Shown in pieces: positions 24,961 to 37,085 of a stretch of DNA of 64,000 bases. The notes below the pieces were generated by a model. The model was given only the letters and a program-made list of their open reading frames with translations, was not told the DNA's origin and did not search any database. The stretch lies in NCBI GenBank assembly GCA_900239685.1, contig OENT01000053.1:124001-188000 (forward strand), read 5' to 3'. Within the stretch, counting starts at the first letter, position 1. The number at the start of each line of letters is the position of its first letter. The translations under genes were made by a program, and so were the position numbers. The stretch is from Rotaria macrura (lineage: Eukaryota; Rotifera; Eurotatoria; Philodinida; Philodinidae).

Positions 24961-26965
24961 ATGTATCTCCGTTGCTTTTTGGCTTGCATTGTCTTCATCA
25001 TAGTCAGTGCATCACAAAAGCGTTATGATGGGTGAGTATATATAAGTTCCACTTACGTTATCGAGTGTACTAATCTTTCAGCAATGTTGTGGTATCTGTA
25101 ATACCATCGGAAGAAACTCATTACAAATTATTATTAGATCTCGAAAACCAACACGAAGTATAAATTTCACGAATACTGAACGTTCAATTCTAACTATGGC
25201 AGCAAACTTTATTTTTTTTTATATAGATCGATATTTGGAATGAAATTCGACGAAACGGATCCGTTCATGTCATGTTTGAGAAACAAAAACAATCACAATT
25301 CTTGCCACTTTTTGAATCATTGAAAATGCAACCATCAATTTTAATTGATGATGTTCAAAAGTAAACATCAAATCAATTCTGAAATAATGATTTTTAATCG
25401 TTCGGTTTTACTTAGATTACTTGACCAAGAACAACGAACACTTTTAGCACAAGCACGATTAGGAGTACCACGTGGTATTCAAGATACGTTTCACAACTAT
25501 GATCAAGTAAAATCATGTTTCTTTTCAAGACACCGAATCTATTGTTTTGTAATATTAGTTTACAACTTGGTTAACAGAAATAACAGCAGCTTATCCCAAT
25601 TTTGCAACACTCCAATCTATTGGTAAAAGTTACGAAAATCGAGACGTTTGGCTTATTAAAGTAATCTAACTTTACAAAATAAACCAGAAACTATATTTTT
25701 CCTTTGATTTTTGAATATGTAGATTACCAGTAACAATGGAGCAGCAAAGAAGACAGCATTTTTGGACTTTGGTATTCATGCTCGAGAATGGATTTCACCA
25801 GCAACTGGTGGTTATATAATTAATGAAGTACGATCGAATCTAATTTTGATACCATGTCTTCTAAACCGATATTCTTTCATTTGAATAGTTGTTAACAACA
25901 TACGCAGCAGGTGGTGATGCTAAAACAATTTTAGATACATGGGAATTACACATTGTTCCTATGCTTAATCCTGATGGTTATGCTTATTCACACTCAAGAG
26001 TTAGTTCTAAATTTTAAAATCAAGAAAACAAATAGTAATACTTCATGCTTAATGTATTAAAAGGATCGTATGTGGCGTAAGAATCGAAAACCAACTAGCA
26101 GCGTCTGTACCGGTGTTGATCTTAATCGTAACTTTGGTTATCAATGGAATACAGGTGGTAGTTCAAGTGATCCATGCTCTGATACATTTCATGGTGGTGC
26201 ACCCATGAGTGAAAATGAAGCGAAAGCAGTTCAAAACTACATGACTGGTAAATCCTGGACAACTTATCTTACATTTCATTCATATGGACAGTAAGTTTTC
26301 TTTTCATGTAATATAATTAATCAATTTGCTTTTTTTTCTAGATGGTGGTTTACTGTGAGTTAGAAAGACACGGACTGTTTTTATTGATAGTCTTTAATTT
26401 GTTTTTTTATTTTTATTTTTTCTTCTAGAACTGGTAAGTAGATGATAGCGACAACAAAATTGAAATAATAAAATGTTTTTTAGGGGTTACACATCAGCTT
26501 TACCACCTAGTTATACCCTACTTGTAAGAATACATTTGAAATCTGTTGACAATAAATACAAGCTTGTTTCCTTTTCGTTTAGGAGCAAAAAGCTAGAGTA
26601 GGTGCCAATGCTATTCGAGCTGTCAATGGACGAACATACACGATTGGACCCTCAGCCGCATTACTCTGTTAGTTATTATACTTAAATTTATTGAATTAGT
26701 TTTGAATCAACGAACTGTGGTTTCATATTTCATAGATGTTGCCAGTGGAGGTAGTGAAGATTGGACACGAGGTTCATTGAATATCTTATATTCATACTGT
26801 CTTGAATTACCACCAACTGGTGGCACTGGATTCATTGCACCTACTAGTGAAATCAAAAAAACAGGTCAAATATTAATTATAATTGATAAATTTATTTGTA
26901 TTTATATCATTCATTTAGGTGGTGAAACTTATATCGGTGTGGTGGCTTATTTGAATACATTTTAG
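24961..26965 (+). CDS. Secreted zinc carboxypeptidase, M14 family (A/B type), preproenzyme
   Basis: There are fourteen exons: 24961-25031, 25082-25157, 25227-25360, 25416-25506, 25559-25660, 25723-25827, 25889-25999, 26064-26290, 26342-26354, 26429-26433, 26484-26523, 26583-26667, 26736-26864 and 26919-26965. They give 411 residues. The order is signal peptide (1-19), activation propeptide to about 115, then the catalytic domain. The zinc ligands His177 and Glu180 (GIHAREW) and His302 (LTFHSYG) are present. So are the substrate-binding Asn251-Arg252 (DLNRNF), Tyr354 (YVASGG) and the catalytic Glu377 (CLELPPTGG). The enzyme should release C-terminal residues from peptides, probably in digestion. 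The position equivalent to 255 of bovine CPA is Glu361 in GGSEDW, next to the CPB-like GGS, which hints at basic C-terminal substrates. The gene faces CFAP107 tail to tail, 107 bp away. Confidence 0.93.
26342..26433 (+). other. Two consecutive micro-exons (13 nt and 5 nt) of the carboxypeptidase
   Basis: Exon 9 (26342-26354) adds WWFT to the split Gln codon. Exon 10 (26429-26433) is AACTG, giving Asn and two bases of Trp. They keep frame between HSYGQ and GYTSALPP and rebuild the family's aromatic-rich strand after the third zinc ligand. Skipping exon 10 would shift frame into an early stop. Introns of 51, 74 and 50 nt surround them. Confidence 0.7.
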
Positions 26966-27072
26966 TATGACAAAAATAAAAAAAAAAGAGAAAGGACGAT
27001 ATGAGTAATTTTTGTGTGTTAAAGTGATGAAAATAAAATTTAAAAAAAAATAAGATAAATTAATTAATTGAA

Positions 27073-29687
27073 TCAAGCATAAAGTGTTTGTTCTTGTTGA
27101 GTTTGAAGTTTGTCGATTGTTGATGATTTAATATCTTGAAGAGTATTGATCGGTGCGGGTAAAAATGGAAAATTTTCTCGCATTTTATCATCGATAGAGT
27201 CAGAAACTTTACCCAAATAATAATACGTTCGTGGAACACTCAAATTTCGTTGAAACGAACGTATATAATCGATTTCTTTAGCATCTCGTGTTGTTGGTAG
27301 ACGTCGGGTACTATTTGATATTGAGCGATAGTCCAGATCTTTATTAATTGCATTTGTACGATCAAGTGCCGTTGAAAACAATCGTGGAATAGCTGGTCGT
27401 GTGGATTCTGCATATAATTTTGATTCATGAGGAATATATCGATCCGAATATTCACTTGATAAAGACAAGATGAAAAAAAAGAGTATAATCAAAACATGAA
27501 ATATGAACAACAATATTGTACCTTATCTCAGGAATTGTAACAGAACGATGAAGAATTTGACTTTGTGAGCGTTTTTTCTCCAAGAGACCAAAACGTGTTG
27601 GTTCACCTTGAAGAGGATGATCACTGTGTTCTGGTAACCAACAATCATCTTGCAATGCCCACTTTCGTTCGGCTTGAAACTAATAATAAGAAAACATTTA
27701 ATTGAATTCAATTTCAGGAAAATATATAAATTTATTTTACTCGATCATTTCCATACGGTCCACGTCGATTAAATTGTTCATCGTAACTGTCAATTCAAAT
27801 ATTCGATATCCAAAACATTAGGTCATTCGATTTTTATTTTACCTGCTAATCAGTTGTTTACGATCATCAATATTATGATGACCGAGAACCATTCGTCCAG
27901 GTCGTTCTTCTTGTGATATAAGTAGTTTACGCCTTAAAACTGTATCAGGCAAACAATTAGCATGACTCGTATAATCAGTTCGATACGATGTATCATGTGT
28001 ATAAATTGATTGTTGAGACTAAACAATATAACAAGCATTCTTTTTGTTACCGTCTTAGAACGAATAAATTATATCGATGAAAAGAAACGAAAAGAATATA
28101 TTTTGTATGCAAACAAAAATTTGGTTGAACATGTTTAGACAATGTCAGATGGGTATAACTACGAAGAAGATTGAATCATCGTTTGAAATATAAAATATGA
28201 TAATAGCTAAACGGAAAATAAAAAAAGACTTTGTGCGTAAGATCGATCCATAATTTTAATATTCAGGTACAAGTTTCAACATAAATCAAACAAAACTTGA
28301 TCTTTATCTTGAAATTAAGTAGAATAAATGAACAAGTTCATTGTTACAAGATTTGTTTTATAATACTAGGTTGCATTTTTAGAAAATTTGAGAACAATAA
28401 TCTACTATGTCTAGAATTTTATGTTTGAGTATTTTATCTAAAATCTTGCGATCAATTTTAAATAATGAGAGTAAATCGATACTTTTGTGGGCGAGTGTAT
28501 GACCTGCTTAGAGCAAGAACTGACTACAAGTAAGATAAACATGCAGTTTATACATATATTACTTAGGTCGTCCAAGTCCCCATGGTGATGTAGTTTCATT
28601 TGACATCGTCACAATATATTCTTCTATACCATCAGTAAATAAATCCCTAACACAAAAATGTCGATTGTGTCCCATAGGTATTGAAGAACGAATGACATTT
28701 CAGTAAATAGTCAGAAGCAAGTTTGATTGACATTATTCACTTCATATAAAAACTAAGTTAGTATTGATAAGACACAGGAGCATTGGCGTGTTGAGTCACA
28801 GATTTCATTCAAATTTCTGTACTTATATTCCGAGAAATTTTTCGGAACATAATTTGGTAGTTATGTTAATTAGAAACGGATTTTAACTGTGGAAATATTT
28901 TGATTTATCTACAGATGAAGAGAAATTGTCTCATCTTTCAATAGATTCTGCTTCTTGTATGATTCGTTTTTAGAAAGTTTTGAACACTAGTTACTATAAA
29001 AAACGTCATAATACAACTGAACACACTTTCATGTTTCTTGACAGTTAATTTTAATTCTATCACTATTTTCAGAATATCCATGCCTCTTCTTACACTTTGT
29101 AGCCAACATTTTTTTAAAAATTATTTTGCCATTTCAAGTAGTATCTGTATATCGAACACATATTGCAATATTTCAGCAGTCTCTTCTCATTCAACGTGAA
29201 ACATTTGGAGAAAAATATCGATATAACATGATAGATAAATGGAACAAACTGAAGATGATCTATGGTTTCTAAAGAGTTCAATAGATAGATAAGGATGTTT
29301 CTTCGATCGGACTGAAACTTCGGTGACATATACTATTATACATGTTTGTGATGTTCTGTTTAAAAAATCAATGCCTACACATCATTTGACTACATCCACT
29401 GTTCCACTATCTCATCTAACACAACGCTAGAGGTTGTCGTTTTTTTTTTGCTCAATCGAATTTGTAAAAATCTATCGTTTTGTGTTTTAACTATTTCGTT
29501 TTATGTAGATGCTTTTGCATTCTTTGTCAAAACTCACTTTTGATCGATCTTCATACCAATTGCCAATCAAAACGTCGGTTCCAAACTGTCGCTTGCCTCG
29601 AAACTTTTCTGTGTGTATTGGTATAATAGGCACATTAGCATAAGTACCATCTTTCGGATTAAAGAATCGATTGGCTTCGAATGTCAT
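27073..29687 (-). CDS. cfap107: CFAP107 (C1orf158) homologue, ciliary microtubule inner protein
   Basis: There are five exons on the minus strand: 29687-29538, 28018-27843, 27786-27741, 27679-27522 and 27454-27073. They give 303 residues. The core matches what I remember of human CFAP107/C1orf158 motif by motif and in order: LIGNWYEDR (human LTGNWMEER), SQQSIYTHD, LISSYDEQFNRRGPYG (human YDDHYNRHGYNP) and CWLPEHSDHPLQGEPTRFGL (human LWLPEKSDFPLLAPPTNYGL). The C-terminal extension of about 125 residues is longer than in mammals. CFAP107 lies inside the doublet microtubules of motile cilia. The start is ATG at 29687-29685, 238 bp downstream of the AHI1 stop on the same strand. Intron 1 is 1.5 kb; the others are 54-67 nt. 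I found no clear X-box of its own, so it may depend on AHI1 transcription or on a divergent site. Confidence 0.85.
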
Positions 29688-29925
29688 GTATAAAAATTGA
29701 TCTTCAATAGAAAAAAAATGAAGGAAAGAAGCAAAACAATATTTTAAAGAAAAAAAAAATCTTAGTTTCATCTAGGTTATAAATATCCGATAGCGATCTA
29801 ATTAAGACAACGTAGAAAAGGAAAAGAATAATTTTGCATATTGCAGAAACATGTGCAACGAAGGAAAAGAAAAACAAAACAAAACCCAATCACAACACAA
29901 GACATGGCTTTAAAAATGTAACCAT

Positions 29926-32900
29926 CTAATCGGAACTGTCAAATTTCACACTTTTTTGTTGTATTCGTCGACTACTATTATCTAGACGTGGTATATCACT
30001 TATTGAATGTGCATCTACATTCGACATGGATGATTTATGTAAATGTGAATAAGTCTCTCTTGCACTTAGATGTACACGATTTGGTGAAACATAACCACGT
30101 GCACCTGTTTGAACATGTTCTGCATACCAGAGTAGATGAGATTCTCGATTCAATATTTTAATTTTGTCATTTTTTGAAAATGACAATTCTTCTGAACGTT
30201 GTGCTGTATAATTCGTTGTTGCATACATAATTTGATTCGATGATGACGACACGGGTTTTCGATGATCATTATCATCATCGTCCGTTCGATTTGTTAAAGG
30301 TATGAAAAGATCTGGCGAAGTTAAATTACGTAAAGGACTAACAAGTGGCGGTCGACCTGAATCAGAAATATAGCCAGATGTTGGAGGATTTCGACGTCCT
30401 TGATATGGTGATACATCGCGTTCTGTTGAACGTGCCATCATATTACCACCACCAAAATTTGAAATGGAGTCTTGAGGACGGCTTGATTTAGGTTTTGAAT
30501 TCTAAAGAATAAATTTTTAGATTATTCAATGACTGAATGCATTTATTCGAAATCTATAATATTCATCGTCTTCGTACTAATCCATGCATTGTTTTTCATC
30601 GTAATTCTCGAAAATTGAATCAAATCTTTTCGATGATACAATGGATGACAGATCGATTTTACTCAAAATTTAAAAAAACGGTCATTTAAAGATAAAAAAA
30701 AGGTCTTGAGAATATTCAAAATGAAATTTATGTCGAGTAGATTTCCTTTTCTTGACGTTACATTATCCAATTCTATAAAGGAATTGTTGCATTCATTTAT
30801 ATTTTCACTCTTTAAAGGATATTTTCTACTTTCTGAAGCACTATAATTAGAAGAATCAATCTTATTTATCATGAAGATATCAACTTCTTAAATAGATTTC
30901 ATGAAAATTTGTTCACTTGTACTTGCGCAACTCGAATTTACCATGAATGTTATAAAGCAGGAGTCCAATTTCATCATCGATCAATCATGAGATCTTCTCT
31001 TCAAGTGTAGTTTTTATAACAACAGAGTATTGTTCAAAACATATAGCTATATATACAAAGAAAACGAAGATTCCATTCAATCAGTTATAGTATGACGGAT
31101 ATTGCAAGCTACTTGATGATGTAACCCTGTGAAAAGAACTAGGTTTTCTAAGATGATATTCTTTTACTCGAACATATAAGTTATTCTATATTAATAATAA
31201 ATCTTTCAATGTGATTGATCGGATCATGTTCGCGAAGCTGGGTAGAGATGAGAACAATCTTGGCATTCACTCAGACATTAATCTACTAGACTCAGATTTA
31301 TTCAAATGATACGAAAATTTCCATCTATCTATCCGTATTCTTCGGACTATATGTTACAGAATATAAGTAATCAATAGCTCTCTAAGGAACTTGGAATTTT
31401 CTCCAGTTCCTATTCCAGAAGTTCAACTTGCGTTTGAAGTGAATTTCACATAGTAATGCATCTGGCAAGCTATATAGAAAGGTTTCTTTTCTTCTTATAT
31501 TATTTGTTTATTATGCGGACAAGTACGATGACGAGAGTCAATGTCTGAAAGAAAAAGAAAATTTTTTCAGGCCTTTACTTAAGTATTTGTTTTAGTGATT
31601 AGTAATATGAAATTTTCATAACCATAAAATGAACACGACTATTCATCTTTATGACGAAAACTAACTGAAGTCATGAAACATATTGCAGAACAAATATTTC
31701 TACTTACAATAACATCATCCATTTCGTCAAGAATTTTATTAACAACTGCTAGTCGTCGATTTCTTGATTCGTTTTTCGATGCTCCTGATGGTCGGAATTC
31801 ATCCCCACTACTTTCTACTCTTGTTCTTCCAGTACTTCTATCCGTATCTGAAGCAGTTGTAGGTCGTGCACTAGAATCATATCGATCTTTTTTTGGTACG
31901 AATGGTTTTTGCTCAGCATCGGATAAGACCATTGGCGTTGTTGCTACTGGAAAGTGTCCTCGCTTCGGTGTTTGTGGTTGTGTAAAAGGTGTAGCTTCTA
32001 CATCGGCATCATTAAATGTGTGTTGAAAAACATAAACTTGATGAAATGTACCGATGGAACATATAGCTACTATGTTGTCCAAGGGATGAAATGCTATGTC
32101 GACCACTGAATGTGAATAGTTTAAATTTCTGTACGAATAAAGTAGTTTTCCATCGTAGGTATTCCAACAATATACTTGTCCATCTTCACTACCAGAGAAA
32201 ACAAGAGAACCACAGGCTGAAAATGTTGAACGAATACGTTCTTCTAAATTGAATGCTCCCATGTAACGACGTGAAATAGTTTTTCTGATAATAGAAAAGA
32301 GATTAGTCAGAAATTTAAAAAAACGCATAATTCCTTATCAATATCTTACGTTCGAACATCAACCAACACAATTACATTATCTCGAGCAGATACCAATAAA
32401 AAATTATCTCCTGGTGAATATGTTACACTGTTCAATGGAATATTCTATGAAATGAAAATAGAATTGAATGAAACATTGTTTTTCTTTTACTGAACAAAAT
32501 TATCCTACTTGTAACTCCTCAAAGTCAAAATTTAAATGTAATGACCAACTGTCAGCGGACACTATAAATAGATATATAAGATACATAGAAAATTGTAATG
32601 CCGTGGATGTTGTCCTACTTTTTGATGCACTTGTTTCATTTGGTAATCCGTACCAAATTTTCACAGCACCAATACTATCAACAGATGCTAGTTGTGTACC
32701 ATCTGGATTGAATGATAGACTACTTATATATCCTAAATGATCAGCCATTGTTCGTACTATCTACAATGAATCAACAGTTAAATTTAAATGGAATAGAGAT
32801 CTTATTTTAGCATACAGTTCCATGTTTTCGTTCCAGATTCCATATACGTATTAATTTATCATATCCAGCAGTGACAATTATGTCTTCAGCGAGTGGATGA

Positions 32901-35900
32901 AAACGAACACAATAAACATAACTCGGATGAGGTAATGTTCGCCATGGTTTTCGTTCAAGATGATCAAAATCCCAAATTCTAAAAATTTTCTTCGATTATG
33001 AATGAAAGATTGAATATTTCGAATGGGATTCTATTCATTTAGGGTCAACACAATCTGCTCGTTTGAATCTTAACTAACGATTCTATATCGAAACCTTCTT
33101 ACTAGCCACAGGATAGGTATTTTAGTTTTTTTTTTCTTTGAGGCTTTTAAGGACGTTTCATCTGCAGTATCATCTTGTTTTATTGTTCAGAAGTTCAATA
33201 GGCAACTACTAAGTCATATATTATAACAAGATGTTATTCGATAAAACCTCTTTTTTCCATAGTTAAACAATGTCAGTCATTATCTATGACATTCTTATTG
33301 TTGTACATTTGTACGATTGATAGATTATTAGTAGATCAGAACCTTAACACTCAAAATTCAACACATCATTTAGATCGTGTCTCACATGAAGCGATAGTGC
33401 TTAAAAAACATTCTTATCAGAGATTCGTTTTGAAACTACATTGAAATTTTTTTCTTATGATGGTATTGCCTAGTTTTGCATGAAGAACCGTAATCTAGTT
33501 TATGTTCCTATGAGAATTCCAGCGAGCAAGTAATCTCTATTCGCATTTAGCAAAATAGCGATATTTTAATATTTTAATCAAAACAATTGCTCATGTAAAG
33601 CGAATCCACGAAGACTCTAAAACATTCAAAATCATTTTCGGGAAATGTTCTCATTAAAATTTATCTAAATCGACTTTCTCAATACGCTAGCGTATTATCT
33701 ACAGTATTCCACATAGAGTAGATAAACGGTTTGATGAACTTTATGCAAAAATGTAAACCTCAAGTAGACACTTATTACTTGAGCATCATATGTCGTCTAG
33801 AGACAATAGAAAAAGCATTGAAAGAAAATGCAACGCTGATAATTTCTCTCATTAGTCTGTAGTGTCTATTGAGCAATGAAAATATCTCGCATAGTTAAAC
33901 TCAAAGAACTTTATTTAATAATCGATACAAACGTGTCGTATCGCTAAAGATGCTAAATTAAAAGTTCAACGAACAGACGCGAGTTAGGAAATACGAATTA
34001 CACTGACACCTACATTCAATAGAACGTCGAGACAATCATTCTACCTAAATATGAATACATTGCAGAAATTGTTTACTTATTATATGGTTGTAAATTATCG
34101 AATGAAAAACAAAATAATTCATTTCTAACTTACTTCACTGAGGAATCAGCCGATGCCGATGCTAAATAACGATCACTTCTCGACCAATCTAAGTCATAAA
34201 TCATTTGTAAGTGGCCAGTAAATACCATTAAACGGTTTTCTTGTGGAATCTATGAAGAGTAACTGTTTTAAAATGAGATTATATAAAAAAACCCGGATAG
34301 ATTTACTTCAAATATCGATATTAAATTATTCTGTTGTAATTTATTTACTTCTGCACAAGCAAGAAAATAACCATTATGAGAAAAACGCACAACTGAACAG
34401 CCGCGTTCACTTGTATTCAGTGTAAGAAATAGTTCAGTTGGAATTTTACATTTTGAATTCGGTAATTTTTGCCAACGTGGCGGTAATTGTGCTACTCGTT
34501 GTAATGGTCCCATTGTTTGATTACTTAAATCTGTTCTTTGACTTTCGGTTAGATGGTTCGAAGAACCGATAAGATTGGCACTAGTGATGATGGAGAAAAA
34601 AAAGCAAGTTTATTATGATTCTCAATTAATAACATGTTCATACTTACTCTTCGATTTCTTTATTTAATTGATCGTATCTTTTACGCATTCCTTCGATGTC
34701 ACCATCTACAACTGACCGTATACCAGGACGATAACGGCCTCCCGAATTGAGAGGTCTAATTGTTACATAGAGTGTTGATGGATATTTTATTCGATGCAGT
34801 TGATTGTACCATACGACGACCTATTTTTTTTTGTTATAAGAGAAAAATCATTTATTTAATTATGTCAAGTATGATAATTACATCTGGTGTTAATGCTGCT
34901 GAAGTTTGTTGTTGTTGTAACGGTTCCCAGAGTTGTAGACGAATCATTCGTTCAGTATTGAGAGTATTTTGTTGACCAACAATCTAGTTAATCAATTTTT
35001 TGAATAAAACAATTTTCTTTCAGATATTATTACCTTCAAAAATGCCCATGCAATAGGAAAACTATGGGAAAGATCATTCGGATTTTGTTGATTGTTAAAA
35101 TATTCTAAAATCTAAAGCCAAACAAAAACAACATTTGATTCCAACAATATGAGTACTAATGTCACCTCAAAGAAGAGAAAAATATTATGTTGTTGAATAC
35201 TTGTAAAATACAAATAGTCTTCATCAATTATGAGCATATCTTCCCATGCTGGAATAGTTGAACTAATTTAGAAAGCAGCATTTTTAATTTAAAAGAAAAC
35301 ATAGACGAAAAAATATTTACCGATTAGCATTGAAATCGTACGGTTGTGTTGAAACAGGTTGAATGTAATCAATGTTCTGATCATTTATATTATGATAATG
35401 AAGTACTGGCCGAATCCTAATGAAAGTCAAAAAAGAAAGAAGAAAACTTGATTCAATCTATATTGCCATTTTATTTGCTTTGTACGACATAATTATGCTG
35501 AATGTCTGTAGGATTTTTTTTGTAAATAGATTCAAAAGTAAATATTGATTTTGAATATTAAATTCATCGTTTATGTGTAGTCATAGACCATTTAACAGGA
35601 GTGCAATAAAACAGATAGTTACACATGAATCTCTTCAAATATGAATATATTTCTTCTCGTTACAGATGATTGTTATCTGATGAACTATAGATAACTACTG
35701 AAGTGTACTTCAGTTTTCGAAATTCTCGGTATTCGTCTTGTGAACAGACATTTAACTGTGATAATCTTTTAATTCTCACATCACATGAAGTAAAATAGTT
35801 AATGTTTAATTTTTCTAAATCAATCATCGTATCAGGCAAATCCTTGATGACATTAATTGACTTTTGGCAAGGCTCAATATCTTCAGAAATTCTAATGTGA

Positions 35901-36954
35901 AGATGTAAATATTTGCGAAAAAGAAAAACTTTCATTATACAAAGTATAGAATTTTGAGTATTTGAATATAATAGTAGAATGGGATATAAATCGGATAAAC
36001 TACAGCAGATCCGATCAACTATTCGATTGTCTATGCAAATTTTGGAGTGGAAATTCCAATTTTTTTTACCAATGACTTCACTGTTTCATAGTTACAACCA
36101 CATTAAACTATCGCCATGTTCAAGAACATAGACTTGAAAAATCGAATGATTCTAAAATTTAGTAGCAGTCATCAAACATATTGTGTTTCGATTGAAAAGA
36201 AACGCAACATTTGAATTGATTTCTTGTGAAAGAAAAATTATAAAAAAGAAAACGCTAATGAATGGAACATACGGATCAATTTTTCGAACATAAGATCTTG
36301 TATTGAGATCAATTGTATGAACGCGTACATATGGATGTCGAAGACGAAGATCTGTTCGTAAACGATCCGTTCGATGAATATAGATTCCAAGTATTTTATC
36401 ACTATTCGGATCAACATATGTTTCTGTGTCTGATTGTGCTTCTTTGGATTTCGCTCGTCTCTTTTTCTTACGGACGTCACTTGGCTTTTTTACTGTCATT
36501 TCAATTTCTTCGCCTTCACGCAACTTAAAAGTTTTCTTTTTCCTTGTAGGTTTAGTTTCATTTTCAATGGTAACTGTTGTTGTATCATTTGGTTGCGATA
36601 CATTAGAATCGTTGGACAATGGTTTTCGTCGACGACGAGATGCTGTTCGTGGTATATTAGTTTCGGGAACTAGAATAGTTAACCGACAGAATAGAAATGA
36701 TTTGATTCTGTTTTCAAACTATGAAATAACCTTCGCTTCTTGTCTCATCAACAATTGTTGTCGCAGGAATTGCTCGATTTTGACGACGTGCGCGTCGTGC
36801 TTGTGTCGCTGAATTATCTTTTATCAATCTTTCACTGTGACTATTATTTTCAACACCACTGTCATGCTAAGTATAAAAGAGATTAATGAAGAAACAATCC
36901 ATATGTCATCATCTTTCATTGTTTGTTTCTTACCGAGTCAGACCTGTTCATCAT
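29926..36954 (-). CDS. ahi1: AHI1 (jouberin) homologue, WD40-SH3 transition-zone protein
   Basis: There are sixteen exons on the minus strand: 36954-36934, 36866-36731, 36669-36273, 35416-35321, 35262-35166, 35111-35034, 34983-34882, 34820-34648, 34580-34307, 34249-34134, 32978-32816, 32760-32619, 32561-32509, 32444-32350, 32284-31708 and 30501-29926. They give 1031 residues, against about 1196 in human. Domains in order are a basic disordered N-terminus, the AHI1-specific region (ILGIYIHRTDRL, STQPYDF, YPSTLYVTIRPL), WD40 repeats from about residue 425 to 750 (ERGCSVVRFSHNG, TGHLQMIYDLDWSRSD, FSGSEDGQVYCW), a Ser/Thr-rich linker and an SH3 domain near residues 931-985 (YTAQRSEELSF, ARGYVSPNRV). 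AHI1 works at the ciliary transition zone and in ciliary signalling; loss of it causes Joubert syndrome in humans. The start, MMNRSDS, is a 21-nt first exon. An X-box lies 69 bp upstream. Confidence 0.93.
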
Positions 36955-37023
36955 TCAGCTTTTTCTGTTTAATCCTTCAAAAACTCTTTATTTTGCATCA
37001 TCGACAATGAACGATAGAACAAC

Positions 37024-37036
37024 GTTACTTAGCAAC
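37024..37036. promoter_or_regulatory. X-box-like RFX site upstream of AHI1
   Basis: GTTACT-T-AGCAAC fits the RFX palindrome GTTRCC-N(0-3)-RGYAAC, with one mismatch in the first half-site and a perfect second half-site. It lies 69 bp upstream of the AHI1 start, inside the 131-bp gap to the C16orf89-like stop codon. X-boxes in ciliary genes are typically this close to the start codon. Confidence 0.65.
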
Positions 37037-37085
37037 ATCATACATCTATTCGTTTCTTTTCTTTTCTTTTTTTTATTTAACAATC

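Noticed and set aside
29688-29925. Possible X-box upstream of CFAP107 (GTAACCAT near 29919)
   Set aside because: Only the first half-site fits; the second half is poor and the match touches the AHI1 stop region. Not strong enough to call.
35660-35935. 91-codon minus-strand frame inside the AHI1 locus
   Set aside because: It falls in the intron between exons 3 and 4. Joining exon 3 directly to 35416-35321 restores the conserved YDF-containing AHI1 segment in frame, so this frame is intronic.
36426-36812. 128-codon + strand frame
   Set aside because: Antisense to AHI1 exons 2 and 3, which have strong family similarity.
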